Shown here piece by piece: positions 43,417-52,201 of a stretch of 64,000 nucleotides of DNA. A program made the position numbers and the translations under genes. A model generated the notes under the pieces. The model was not told the origin of the DNA. It did no database searches and saw only the letters and a list, made by a program, of their open reading frames with translations. Every line of letters begins with the position of its first letter. Position 1 is the first letter of the stretch. The DNA is taken from the NCBI GenBank assembly GCA_023442465.1, contig JAEZZQ010000001.1, positions 62,001 to 126,000 on the forward strand, read 5' to 3'. Source of the stretch: Bacillota bacterium (GTDB lineage: Bacteria > Bacillota > Clostridia > Lachnospirales > Lachnospiraceae).

Positions 43417-43898
43417 AAGACCAGTATCAAGAGGAAATATCCCGGATACATGTCACGAAAGAACTGTTGGAAGAAACCAAAAAGGCAATGAAAGAGGAAG
43501 AAGCAAAGGAACAGAAAAGGAAAAAGCTCCTTTCCTATAGAAACTTATCGATCGCTGCCGCTGCGGTTTTTTGTCTGTGCATTCTTGTGCCTATGATGGC
43601 AAGGAATCCGGGCAGTTCCACTCAGATACAGTTATCCAGGCAGGAGCAGTATGCGGCTGGAAAAATTGTGAAGAACGACAAAACAAAGCTTGATATAAAA
43701 GAGGTGGAGAAAAGGCCACAGGAATTCGACAGTGCAAAAGAAGTGACGGTCAACGGTATTGCCGTATTCATTGTACAGGATGTCGAAACGGGATATTTAA
43801 AGGCTTATTATGAAAAAGACCGGGTCGGATATGAAGTATTGTCCGAAACGGACAGTGAGGATGAGCTGACGGAGGCCATGAGCGCTTATTTAAAGTAA
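43413..43898 (+). CDS. Probable anti-sigma factor, single-pass membrane protein
   Basis: A 161-aa protein with a charged helical N-terminus (about 1-45), a membrane helix (about 47-65) and an outer domain of about 95 residues ending in a DUF4367-like pattern (VNGIAVFIVQDVETGYLKAYYEKDRVGYE shortened around VNGIAVFIV). The 4-base overlap with the sigma gene and the layout make it the likely partner that holds that sigma factor at the membrane. Confidence 0.78.
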   Translation: MKDQYQEEISRIHVTKELLEETKKAMKEEEAKEQKRKKLLSYRNLSIAAAAVFCLCILVPMMARNPGSSTQIQLSRQEQYAAGKIVKNDKTKLDIKEVEKRPQEFDSAKEVTVNGIAVFIVQDVETGYLKAYYEKDRVGYEVLSETDSEDELTEAMSAYLK

Positions 43899-44008
43899 CC
43901 GGTACGGTTATTATGAAGGGAAGAGAGGCATATCCCCGGCCTTCTTATTGAAATCAGAAAAGTCCGTATTGCGCACTCTTCCTGATTTGAAAGGGGTAAA
44001 TTAAAATA

Positions 44009-46660
44009 ATGAAATTTGAAAATGATCATATAAGGATTCTTGTGGAGAAAAAACAGCTCTCCGCGCAGCAGAAGGAAGCAAATAAGCTGAAATGGAAGAA
44101 ACGGCGTCCTGCAATGCTTGTAGCACTGCTTTTGATTGCGGCTATTGCAGGTGGAGCGGTATATAGCAGCTATTATGGAATGAAGGGCGATTGGCAGCAG
44201 GCCTTGGCGGACAGTAAAGGCGCGAATGAGGATGGAGCTTCGGGAAACGAACCGGGCGATAACGGAGGAGGGGCCGTATCAGCCGCACTCAATGAAAATG
44301 AGCAGCAGGCGAATGAGGAATACGGAGAAGTGGAAGGCACCTATTTGTCAGCGACCAAGTTGGCAGCAGGACTTCAGGAAAAATATGCGGATAAAAGTCT
44401 GTATGGTTATACCTATGGCGAACCTGTAGATAATTTAGGCCGTGTAGAGGCTATCGAAATCGAATTGGGCTACGATGCGGCATCCCTGGGTGTGGAATAC
44501 TGGACGGAACTGTTTGCAGTTTATCAGGATCCCGACCTCACTCATCCGCTGGGATGCAATTACGAATGGGATAAGGAAACGGGGTTGGTAAAAATTATGC
44601 CGCCCAATAGCTCTATTTGCAAGATCAGCATCAGTAATCTGGATACGGAGACTGCGGAAAAATATCCGCATACCAAAACAGCCCTGTTCGATGATGGAGC
44701 AGCCAGCAGCTGGGGGAACCTCGGAACCTTGTATCTTGCATCCTATAGAGATACGGAAACAGGAAAACTTCTGGAACAACCTGAGGTAAGCATCGTTACC
44801 CTCCAAGGGGAAGTGGAAGAAGCTCCCAAGCTGACGTATTCCATTTTAGCTGACGGAAGACCGATGTTTAAGTGGAATGAAGTAGAAGGTGCTACAGAAT
44901 ACATGGTTTGCCAGACTTCGGCAACGAAAGAAAACGGATACGGAAGTTTTCTGTATGTACTGGGCATAACAGAGAATACCTCATGGACCACCAAAGCCCC
45001 TGAATACAGCGATATGGCAACGGTCAACAAAGATTTTAAGACTTTCCGGCTCAGTCAGGATGAGTGGAAAAATGAATCGAATTATGATTATAATATGGAT
45101 AAATACGGAACTCCCGATATCCCTTGTTATGATACAAGCGAATATGCGGCGGAAGAGGGAATCTGTGTAATTGCGGTAAACGGCGAAGGAACGTCTATGA
45201 TGAGCAATGTATATCAGAATTCGGAAATGGCTCCGAACCTTCCCTATCAAACTGCTTATAATACGGAGAAGGAAAAAGGATTCTTGTCTTCCATGTTAAA
45301 CTACAACTCTGTAAAGTCCCTTCCTATTTATGATTATGTAACTATGTGCGATGGTTATACGGTGACAAAGCTGATCGATTATCAGACAGAAAAAGCTTAT
45401 GTTCAGGATAAGCGTCTGATTACTATGGATGACGAGGGAAATCCTGTCAGCGCTGAGACAGTGCCCTGCCTGTCCATACCATATATCGTAGAAGGAACTC
45501 CCTTTGCCTATGAAATGAGCGTGGAGGATTATGATGAAGCCAATCTGGATGCGGATAAGGCATTTTTAGAGGATAGGGAGAGCAAGCTTCGTAAAAAGTC
45601 CGGTGATGTTGCCCCGGAATACGGCATGCGGTATGAAACAGAACAAGAGCAGGAATCACAAAGTGACGAGATACGTGCTGTTACGGACAACATATGGGCA
45701 AACAATGCCTTATCGGAATATCTGGCGACCAATATGCTGGGCGGTGCCGGACTGATTGATCTTGAAGATTTTCCGGAAGCGAGAGATACAGAGCTTGTGG
45801 ATGACGCCTTGATGGAAGCCTATTATCAGAATCCTCTGATTCTGGGGATTCAAGGCTATCGAATCAGCAAGAAGGGAACGGCGATTCGCATTACATATGA
45901 AGATTCCCTGAGTGAGCAGGCAAGAAAGCAGCAGGAGATCCAGAAAAAGGTCTCTGAGGTCATCGGAGAAATCATTACGGACGATATGAGTGATCAGCAA
46001 AAAGAACTGGCAATTAACAAGTACTTATGTGATACCATAACCTATGATGAGGATGCCCTTGCCAATGCAGAAGAAAATGATTTTATGTATGTGGACAGCC
46101 AATTTAACGATTCCTTCAATGCCTATGGCGCTCTATTGGATGGAAAATGCGTTTGCGCCGGATATGCGGCGGCGTTTAAGTTGTTAGCAACGGAAGCCGG
46201 CTTGGAGTCCATCGTTGTTACGGGATTTTTAGACGGGGATTTGGCACATGCGTGGAACAAGGTAAAAATCGATGGTGAGTGGCAGATTGTAGATGTTACC
46301 AACAACGACAGCGAATTCATTTATAATGCTTTGCTGAACCTGCCTTCCTCCGTAGGTGACAGAATTCTGGTAGAGGATAAGGAGTATATGCTGGATAAAG
46401 CAATCGCAGATTATGTTGGAGAAAGCGATGATAATGAGTTTTACCACATTACGGACAGCTATTTTCCTATAAAAGAAATAGCGGCCAATCTGGCAAAAGA
46501 GCTGGAAAAAACCGGTACGGCAACGCTGCGTACGGAATATGATTTGAACGACAGCGATTTCTATGACGTCGCGGATGCGGTTTATGAAATCATGGGCGAC
46601 GATATCGATTTATATGGCTATTACTGGCTGGGAGTCATTTATCTGACGACGGAAGAATAA
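44009..46660 (+). CDS. Large membrane-anchored transglutaminase-like protein
   Basis: An 883-aa protein with one membrane helix (about 35-55) and a very large outer part. After an Asn/Gly/Glu-rich linker (about 65-105) come beta-rich regions, one fibronectin-like (PMFKWNEVEGATEYMVCQTS). A C-terminal transglutaminase-like domain carries a complete triad: C716 (GKCVCAGYA), H747 (LAHAWNKV) and D762 (VDVTNND). Bacterial homologues act as proteases or cross-linkers at the surface. It lies 110 bases after the sigma/anti-sigma pair and is probably in the same transcription unit or regulon. A terminator follows. Confidence 0.85.
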   Translation: MKFENDHIRILVEKKQLSAQQKEANKLKWKKRRPAMLVALLLIAAIAGGAVYSSYYGMKGDWQQALADSKGANEDGASGNEPGDNGGGAVSAALNENEQQANEEYGEVEGTYLSATKLAAGLQEKYADKSLYGYTYGEPVDNLGRVEAIEIELGYDAASLGVEYWTELFAVYQDPDLTHPLGCNYEWDKETGLVKIMPPNSSICKISISNLDTETAEKYPHTKTALFDDGAASSWGNLGTLYLASYRDTETGKLLEQPEVSIVTLQGEVEEAPKLTYSILADGRPMFKWNEVEGATEYMVCQTSATKENGYGSFLYVLGITENTSWTTKAPEYSDMATVNKDFKTFRLSQDEWKNESNYDYNMDKYGTPDIPCYDTSEYAAEEGICVIAVNGEGTSMMSNVYQNSEMAPNLPYQTAYNTEKEKGFLSSMLNYNSVKSLPIYDYVTMCDGYTVTKLIDYQTEKAYVQDKRLITMDDEGNPVSAETVPCLSIPYIVEGTPFAYEMSVEDYDEANLDADKAFLEDRESKLRKKSGDVAPEYGMRYETEQEQESQSDEIRAVTDNIWANNALSEYLATNMLGGAGLIDLEDFPEARDTELVDDALMEAYYQNPLILGIQGYRISKKGTAIRITYEDSLSEQARKQQEIQKKVSEVIGEIITDDMSDQQKELAINKYLCDTITYDEDALANAEENDFMYVDSQFNDSFNAYGALLDGKCVCAGYAAAFKLLATEAGLESIVVTGFLDGDLAHAWNKVKIDGEWQIVDVTNNDSEFIYNALLNLPSSVGDRILVEDKEYMLDKAIADYVGESDDNEFYHITDSYFPIKEIAANLAKELEKTGTATLRTEYDLNDSDFYDVADAVYEIMGDDIDLYGYYWLGVIYLTTEE

Positions 46661-46669
46661 ACACTCTTT

Positions 46670-46724
46670 CCCACCCCGCTTGCAGCAGAGAAGGTTTCTG
46701 CTCAAGCGGAGGTGGGAATTTTTG
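46670..46724 (+). terminator. Terminator after the transglutaminase gene
   Basis: CCCACC pairs with GGTGGG and GCTTG with CAAGC, with inner AGCAGA/TCTGCT, then AATTTTTG. Confidence 0.85.
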
Positions 46725-46741
46725 TATTGTTTTTTGGACTT

Positions 46742-46812
46742 AGAAATCATCCCTTGCATCACATTCTTACGCAGCTTAACAGCAAGTATTAAGCTGCTGT
46801 GTGAACAGTAAC
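46742..46812 (-). repeat. R1 palindromic repeat, truncated copy
   Basis: AGAAATCATCCCTTGCATCA, then the AGCTTAACA-type hairpin and the end GTGAACAGTAAC; the other half is missing. Confidence 0.85.
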
Positions 46813-46851
46813 TTGTTTACAATAACAGTTACAATTTGCCTTACATAAATA

Positions 46852-46880
46852 GAGACAAAAAAAAACGATTGTGGTATACT
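46852..46880 (+). promoter_or_regulatory. Promoter of the tsaC-rpiB-upp group
   Basis: GAGACA at 46852-46857, 17-base spacer, TATACT at 46875-46880, ending 17 bases before the start codon. Confidence 0.55.
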
Positions 46881-46897
46881 ATACGGGGTGAATTTAA

Positions 46898-47959
46898 ATG
46901 GAAACGAAAATAGTCCGTATGGATGAACAAAATATAGATTATGAAGCTTTAAAAAGAGCCGGGGATATTATCAGAGCCGGCGGTCTGGTGGCCTTTCCCA
47001 CAGAAACAGTGTACGGACTGGGGGGGGACGCATTGAATGAGGAATCTTCGGGGAAAATATATCGTGCCAAGGGAAGGCCCTCGGACAATCCGCTTATCGT
47101 GCATATCTGTAAGCTGGAGGATATGGTCCCTATCGTAAAAGAGGTTCCGCGGGCGGCGAAACTGCTGGCGGAGGCTTTTTGGCCCGGTCCCCTCACGATC
47201 ATATTGAATAAATCGGATAAGGTACCTTATGCCACTACCGGAGGTCTGGATACGGTGGCCATTCGGATGCCGGAGCATAGAACAGCGCTGGCCTTTATAG
47301 AGGCATCCGGCGGATATATTGCAGCACCAAGCGCCAATATCTCCGGCAAGCCAAGCCCTACTATCGCCAAATATGTGGCGGAGGATATGGATGGCAGAAT
47401 AGAGATGATTATCGACGGCGGTGAGGTGGGTATTGGATTAGAGTCCACGATTGTAGATTTGACGGAAGAGACTCCTATGATACTGCGCCCCGGCTATATC
47501 ACGAAAGAAATGCTGGAAAAGATTCTGGGCGAAGTGAAGGTGGATGAGACGATATTGGGCGACAGCCCGGGAAAAGCGCCGAAGGCTCCGGGAATGAAGT
47601 ACAGACATTACGCTCCCAAAGGCAGGCTGACCATTATTGTAGGGCTTCAGGAAAACGTGGTCCGGGAGATAAACGACAGGGCGGCGGACATGCAAAAAAG
47701 GGGAGAAAAGGTCGGAATTATCGGGACGGATGCCACCGTTTCCCTTTACGGTGCTGACAGCATAAAAAGTGCAGGAAGGCGGGAAGATGAGGAGTCCATC
47801 GCTAGGACGCTTTATCGGATACTGCGTGAATTTGATGATGAGGATGTAACGGTTATTTACTCTGAGGCTTTCGATGGGACTTCGGGAAATGGGGGAATAG
47901 GACAAGCTATTATGAACCGGCTGTTGAAAGCGGCAGGACATCATATAGAAAATATATAA
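46898..47959 (+). CDS. tsaC: L-threonylcarbamoyladenylate synthase, Sua5/YwlC type
   Basis: A 353-aa enzyme making the threonylcarbamoyl-AMP precursor of t6A37 in tRNA. The YrdC-like domain has GGLVAFPTETVYGLGGDA, KGRPSDNPLIVHI and APSANISGKPSPT. The long form has an added C-terminal Sua5 domain (about 240-350) after the linker GKAPKAPGMKYRHYAP, which is typical of Sua5/YwlC rather than the short TsaC. It leads tsaC, rpiB and upp, closely spaced on one strand. Confidence 0.94.
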   Translation: METKIVRMDEQNIDYEALKRAGDIIRAGGLVAFPTETVYGLGGDALNEESSGKIYRAKGRPSDNPLIVHICKLEDMVPIVKEVPRAAKLLAEAFWPGPLTIILNKSDKVPYATTGGLDTVAIRMPEHRTALAFIEASGGYIAAPSANISGKPSPTIAKYVAEDMDGRIEMIIDGGEVGIGLESTIVDLTEETPMILRPGYITKEMLEKILGEVKVDETILGDSPGKAPKAPGMKYRHYAPKGRLTIIVGLQENVVREINDRAADMQKRGEKVGIIGTDATVSLYGADSIKSAGRREDEESIARTLYRILREFDDEDVTVIYSEAFDGTSGNGGIGQAIMNRLLKAAGHHIENI

Positions 47960-47983
47960 AATAGTATGAATAAGGAGGCGCTT

Positions 47984-48430
47984 ATGTCTATTGCATTAGG
48001 ATGTGACCATGGAGGATATGGTCTGAAACTGGAAATTATAAAATACTTGGAAGCGCATGGTATTGCATACAAGGATTTCGGCTGTGGAAGTTTGGATTCC
48101 TGCGATTATCCCGAGTACGGACGGGCGGCGGCAGAAGCGGTGGCGTCGGGAGAGTGCGAGACGGGAATCGTCATCTGCACCACGGGAATCGGAATATCCA
48201 TCACTGCGAACAAGGTAAAGGGTATTCGCTGTGCGCTTTGTTCGGACACGGTTTCTGCAAGGCTGACAAGAGAGCACAATGATGCGAATATGCTCGCCCT
48301 CGGAGCGGGTATCGTGGGGACCAATCTGGCGCTTGGAATTGTGGATGTGTTTCTTCATACGGAATTTTCCGGAGAAGAGAAGCACTGCCGGAGAGTTACC
48401 AAGATTGCGGCGATGGAAGATGAACTGTAA
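47984..48430 (+). CDS. rpiB: Ribose-5-phosphate isomerase B
   Basis: A 148-aa RpiB/LacB family isomerase, interconverting ribose-5-phosphate and ribulose-5-phosphate. MSIALGCDHGGYGLK is the conserved start, C69-type catalytic region is GIVICTTGIGISITANKVKG split around CTTGIG, and RLTREHNDANMLALG follows. The ATG at 47984 has AAGGAGG 5 bases upstream; an earlier ATG at 47966 does not. In this group LacAB or AlsB specificities are alternatives, but context favours pentose phosphate. Confidence 0.92.
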   Translation: MSIALGCDHGGYGLKLEIIKYLEAHGIAYKDFGCGSLDSCDYPEYGRAAAEAVASGECETGIVICTTGIGISITANKVKGIRCALCSDTVSARLTREHNDANMLALGAGIVGTNLALGIVDVFLHTEFSGEEKHCRRVTKIAAMEDEL

Positions 48431-48463
48431 AAAAATACAACAGCATACACAGGAGGTATTGCA

Positions 48464-49093
48464 ATGGCAAAGGTAGTAATAATGGATCACCCGTTAATTC
48501 AGCACAAAATCGGTTATATCAGGAGAAAAGATACCGGTACGAAGGATTTTAGACAGACAATTGGTGAGATTGCCATGTTAATCTGCTATGAAGCTACAAG
48601 AGATTTGCAGCTTTCCGATGTAAAAATAGAAACTCCCATCTGCACCGCTACAGCAAAAGCGTTAAAGGGCAAGAAGATGGCAATTGTTCCTATTCTCCGC
48701 GCGGGACTCGGAATGGTGGATGGTATGCTGACTCTTATTCCCGCAGCGAAGGTGGGGCACATCGGTCTATACCGGGATCCGGAAACCTTAAATCCGGTGG
48801 AATATTACTGTAAGCTTCCGGCAGACTGCGCGGAAAGAGAAGTGTTCGTGGTAGATCCGATGCTGGCAACAGGAGGCTCCTCCGTAGCAGCGATTCAGAT
48901 GCTAAAGGACAAGGGCTGCAAGAACATTCATTTCATGTGCATTATTGCAGCGCCTGAGGGAATCGAGAAGATGAAGAAAGCTCATCCTGACGTAGATATG
49001 TATGTAGGAGCACTGGATGAGAAATTAAACGATCACGGATATATCGTTCCAGGTCTGGGGGATGCGGGGGACAGGATATTCGGAACCAAATAA
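48464..49093 (+). CDS. upp: Uracil phosphoribosyltransferase
   Basis: A 209-aa salvage enzyme making UMP from uracil and PRPP. Conserved phrases are DHPLIQHKIGYIR, PILRAGLGMVDG, the PRPP loop FVVDPMLATGGSS, and the uracil site GYIVPGLGDAGDR. AGGAGG precedes the start. The following dCMP deaminase gene extends the pyrimidine theme. Confidence 0.96.
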   Translation: MAKVVIMDHPLIQHKIGYIRRKDTGTKDFRQTIGEIAMLICYEATRDLQLSDVKIETPICTATAKALKGKKMAIVPILRAGLGMVDGMLTLIPAAKVGHIGLYRDPETLNPVEYYCKLPADCAEREVFVVDPMLATGGSSVAAIQMLKDKGCKNIHFMCIIAAPEGIEKMKKAHPDVDMYVGALDEKLNDHGYIVPGLGDAGDRIFGTK

Positions 49094-49135
49094 GGATGAT
49101 TTTTTGAGTTTGCCAAAGCGGGCATGGGGGTATAC

Positions 49136-49615
49136 ATGAAGAGAAAAAACTATATTTCTTGGGATGAGTATTTTATGGGAGTATCGAAGCTTTCCGGCAT
49201 GAGATCAAAAGATCCCAGTACTCAGGTTGGGGCGTGCATTGTCAGTGAGGATAATAAGATTTTATCCATGGGATATAACGGCTTTCCGGCAGGCTGTTCG
49301 GACGATGAATTTCCGTGGGACAGAGATGGAGATATATATGATACTAAATACGCCTATGTGACGCACAGCGAATTGAACGCTATATTGAATTACCGCGGCG
49401 GCAGTTTGGAGGGAGCGAAGATTTATGTGTCGCTTTTTCCCTGCAATGAATGTGCGAAGGCGATTATTCAGTCGGGCATCAGGACTATCGTATACGACAG
49501 CGATAAATATGCAGATACGCCCACGACCAAAGCTTCCAAGCGGATGCTGGATGCGGCGGGAGTGCGATATTACCAGTACCAGAGGACGGGCAGAAAAGTA
49601 GAACTGGAAATGTAA
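49136..49615 (+). CDS. Deoxycytidylate deaminase family protein
   Basis: A 159-aa zinc deaminase converting dCMP to dUMP. The zinc site is HSELNAIL and PCNECAKAII; DPSTQVGACIV and YNGFPAGC are typical of the dCMP deaminase/ComEB group. I start at 49136 (GGGGGT 5 bases upstream); an ATG at 49124 would add 4 residues. It lies 42 bases after upp and 41 before the SleB-like gene. Confidence 0.92.
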   Translation: MKRKNYISWDEYFMGVSKLSGMRSKDPSTQVGACIVSEDNKILSMGYNGFPAGCSDDEFPWDRDGDIYDTKYAYVTHSELNAILNYRGGSLEGAKIYVSLFPCNECAKAIIQSGIRTIVYDSDKYADTPTTKASKRMLDAAGVRYYQYQRTGRKVELEM

Positions 49616-49656
49616 AAGGGGACCTTTCGGTCACCGGGCCAAGGCGGGTAGGATAA

Positions 49657-50829
49657 ATGAAGCATACAGGAAAACAGAATATGGCGGCAGTACTCATCGC
49701 AGTATTGCTGGCAGGGTGTATACCCATGACGACTGCGACCACTGCATATGCGACAGATGCTACCAGGAAAAAGCTGCAGGAAGCGCAGGACCAGAAGAAT
49801 CAGACGCAGGAAGATTTGAACCAGACGCAGGAAGACCTGCAGAATTTGAATCAGGAAAAGGACTCGCTTCAAGGAGCGCTGAATACACTCAACAGTCAGT
49901 TGAAGGAGGTCAGCAATAACTTGGAGGAGCTGGAAGCGCAAATTGACGATAAGGAAGCTGAGATAGAACAGACGAAAGAAGACCTGGCAGATGCAAAAGC
50001 CACAGAGGAGCTCCAATATGAGAGCATGAAAAAACGAATCCAGTTTATTTATGAAACGCAGGATTATGTCATGTTGGAAATGCTTTTTGCCTCCGCGAAT
50101 TTCTCCGATTTTCTAAATCGCAGCGATTACATCGATCAGCTTTCTGCTTATGATAGGAAGAAGCTTCAGGAATATACGGAGACGAAGGAGCAGATCCAGA
50201 CGGCCGAAAAGCAGTTGGAGGAAGAGAAGAAGGAACTGGATGACTATAAAGCCCAGGTAGAGGTGGAGAAAAGCCGTGTATCCGGGCTGGTAGGACAGAC
50301 TTCCACCAGTATTGCCGGAAAGAAAAATGAAATATCGCAGGCGGAAGCCGAGGCTCTGGCATATGAACAAAGCATAAAGGAGCAGGAAGAAAACATTTCC
50401 AAGCTCCAGGCGCAGCTTGCCGAAGAAATTCGTCTCTCCCAGTTGGCGGCGCAGTCTGCATGGAGGGATATTTCCGAAGTAGGATTTGCCGAGGGGGACA
50501 GGTATCTTCTTGCGAATCTCATTTACTGCGAAGCCGGTGGTGAGGGCTATGCCGGACAGCTTGCGGTAGGCTCAGTCGTCATTAACCGCGTACTTAGCTC
50601 TGTCTATCCGGACTCGGTGGTTGGAGTCATCTATCAGGGAGGTCAGTTTTCTCCTGTGGCAAGCGGACGGCTCGCAATCGCTCTGGCGGAGGGAAAGGCT
50701 ACTGCCAGCTGCTATCAGGCTGCGGACGATGCCATGAAGGGAAATACCAATGTTGGAAACTGTGTATATTTCCGAACTCCCATCGAAGGGCTGAGCGGCA
50801 TTAACATTGGAGGACATGTATTCTATTAG
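49657..50829 (+). CDS. Secreted cell-wall hydrolase: PcsB/CwlO-like coiled coil plus SleB-type catalytic domain
   Basis: A 390-aa exported protein. After a signal peptide (cleavage probably after AYA, about residue 29) comes a long coiled coil to about residue 265 in the style of PcsB/CwlO, rich in Gln/Glu/Lys with FASANFSDFLNRSDYI. The catalytic domain (about 275-390) is Hydrolase_2/SleB: LANLIYCEAGGEGYAGQLAV, then GNCVYFRTP and the end GGHVFY. SleB enzymes are lytic transglycosylases of spore cortex; the coiled coil suggests control by a divisome or FtsEX-like partner. This pairing of domains is common in Clostridia. Confidence 0.9.
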   Translation: MKHTGKQNMAAVLIAVLLAGCIPMTTATTAYATDATRKKLQEAQDQKNQTQEDLNQTQEDLQNLNQEKDSLQGALNTLNSQLKEVSNNLEELEAQIDDKEAEIEQTKEDLADAKATEELQYESMKKRIQFIYETQDYVMLEMLFASANFSDFLNRSDYIDQLSAYDRKKLQEYTETKEQIQTAEKQLEEEKKELDDYKAQVEVEKSRVSGLVGQTSTSIAGKKNEISQAEAEALAYEQSIKEQEENISKLQAQLAEEIRLSQLAAQSAWRDISEVGFAEGDRYLLANLIYCEAGGEGYAGQLAVGSVVINRVLSSVYPDSVVGVIYQGGQFSPVASGRLAIALAEGKATASCYQAADDAMKGNTNVGNCVYFRTPIEGLSGINIGGHVFY

Positions 50830-50864
50830 GCTTTCATATAAAAAGGCATGATAATTCTTTGAAA

Positions 50865-50920
50865 TTGAACTGCCCCCTATAAGTTAGATTTTTTGGTCTA
50901 ACTTATAGGGGGCAGTTCAA
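50865..50920. repeat. Perfect 24-bp inverted repeat with IS-end-like sequence
   Basis: Arms 50865-50888 and 50897-50920 are exact reverse complements, with an 8-base spacer TTTTTTGG. The arm contains GAACTGCCCCCTATAAGTTAG, here written as GAACTGCCCCC followed by TATAAGTTAGA, much like the terminal repeats of IS3-type elements in Firmicutes. No transposase is present. Confidence 0.85.
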
Positions 50921-50938
50921 ATGTTGTGCTTATTTTTA

Positions 50939-50965
50939 TGTATTAGGAAAGTGCTCCTATTACAA
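50939..50965. repeat. R2 repeat fragment (first hairpin only)
   Basis: TGTATTAGGAAAGTGCTCCTATTACA forms the CTGTAATAGG/CCTATTACAG hairpin of R2 with a few changes. It carries the stop codon of the DUF402 gene. Confidence 0.75.
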
Positions 50966-51436
50966 AATGTCCTCGATATATTTCTGTAAGGCGGAAAATT
51001 TTCCGGCATATATGATCTGAAGCAGATGATTTAGGCGAAAGAGACATTTCTTTATCAAATCGCTCTGCACCAATTCTTTATCCAAAGCAATAACCAGTTC
51101 GTCCAGATCCACAACCTTCACGAAGCCATCGGGATAGATGATGACATCGGCCAGCAAGTCTAAGGAGGTCAGAGTATTCTTCGCTTCATCATAAATGTAT
51201 TCTACAATATCGCAATACCAATATAGGAGAGAACCGTCTTCACGGTAGAATTTGCTCACCTTGAAGCCCTGTTTCAGAAAATAACAGGAATAACCGTGAT
51301 GCAGATCTTTTTTCGGCTTTAAAGCGTTCCATTTGGTAATGATTACTTCATCGTTACATGTGACAATAATATCGTCCTTCAGTAAAATGCACTCGTCCGG
51401 CATGATTCTTTTACGGTAAAGAATAGGATTTGTCAT
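50960..51436 (-). CDS. DUF402 family protein
   Basis: A 158-aa protein of the DUF402 fold (FomD/Ntdp-like). Visible features are YRKRIMPDECILLKDD, the central LLYWYCDIVEYIYDEAKNTL and DLLADVIIYPDGFVKVVDLDEL with the conserved Tyr and Asp residues. Some members are nucleoside di- and triphosphatases; activity here is not shown. The ATG at 51436 has GGAGG 4 bases upstream. The stop codon at 50960-50962 lies inside an R2 repeat arm. Confidence 0.85.
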   Translation of the reverse strand: MTNPILYRKRIMPDECILLKDDIIVTCNDEVIITKWNALKPKKDLHHGYSCYFLKQGFKVSKFYREDGSLLYWYCDIVEYIYDEAKNTLTSLDLLADVIIYPDGFVKVVDLDELVIALDKELVQSDLIKKCLFRLNHLLQIIYAGKFSALQKYIEDIL

Positions 51437-51624
51437 GCGTCCTCCAGGAATGCCGCAAAGCAAAGAAAGGGAATGACAGCTCGCGGCTGGTTGCGGTTTG
51501 TAGTAAAAGGTATATATGTCCAAATATTACACTTGCCCCAAACAAAAGTCAAGCAGGAAAGTCAAAAAAGGGAAAAACGCATATGATAACATAAAAAATA
51601 ATCTTTTTATAAAGGACGTTGCTC

Positions 51625-52017
51625 ATGTATAATCAAAGAATTTTGCCCTTTTATATGACATATCCGCTGCCCCTTTATTATCAGGAAGAAGATACGGCGA
51701 TGAGAGATCTGGAGTACTTACAGCAGATGTATCCGATAGAGGCAAAAAGGTACCAGAAAGTAGTAGCCAGCATGTTGGATAAGCTGGATTATGAAGGCAG
51801 TATGATCTATGACGAATACCCTGATAAGTGGCAGATGTACAGACTATCCCAGAATATCCTAGACGTTATCAGAAGGCAGGAAGAAGAGGAGAAGGCGGGC
51901 GAGGTTGTTGCACAAGAGAAGCTGGATTCGATATCTGATGTGGTGCAGGTTATTCTCTGCTATGAGATTTATAAGAGAAGACATAATCGAAGCCATAGCG
52001 GTATTTTAAAGTTTTAG
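51625..52017 (+). CDS. Conserved small protein of unknown function
   Basis: A 130-aa protein beginning MYNQRILPFYMTYPLPLYYQ, with an acidic central helix (AKRYQKVVASMLDKLDYEGS) and a basic end (YKRRHNRSHSG). The Pro/Tyr-rich start and the DYEGSMIYDEYPDK phrase look like proteins I associate with sporulation in Lachnospiraceae, but I cannot name a family. The ATG at 51625 has AAAGGA 8 bases upstream. A terminator follows. Confidence 0.7.
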   Translation: MYNQRILPFYMTYPLPLYYQEEDTAMRDLEYLQQMYPIEAKRYQKVVASMLDKLDYEGSMIYDEYPDKWQMYRLSQNILDVIRRQEEEEKAGEVVAQEKLDSISDVVQVILCYEIYKRRHNRSHSGILKF

Positions 52018-52046
52018 TTGTAGTTTTATAGTAAAGTCAGTAAAAT

Positions 52047-52085
52047 ATAGTCATGGCATAAATTGTCATGACTATATTATTTTTC
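52047..52085 (+). terminator. Terminator after the small conserved gene
   Basis: ATAGTCATG and CATGACTAT enclose an 11-base loop, followed by ATTATTTTTC. Confidence 0.82.
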
Positions 52086-52201
52086 TGTAATAGGAAAATA
52101 CACCTATTACAGAAAGAATGAATGCGCAGCTACGCGCGCGGAACAAAAGCTGTGCAGTTGAAGTATCTGGCTGCGAAAGCGCATGAAGCACACTTTTGTT
52201 C
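52085..52201 (+). repeat. R2 repeat, full copy, first of a tandem pair
   Basis: Hairpin 1 (CTGTAATAGG/CCTATTACAG) is perfect. Then GCTACGCGCGCGGAAC and hairpin 2 (GAACAAAAGCTGTGC with GCACACTTTTGTTC). 117 bases. Confidence 0.92.

Noticed and set aside
46742..46812. Terminator or tRNA-like structure downstream of the transglutaminase gene
   Set aside because: It is a truncated R1 repeat; the true terminator is at 46670-46724, and no tRNA arms or TTCGA loop are present.
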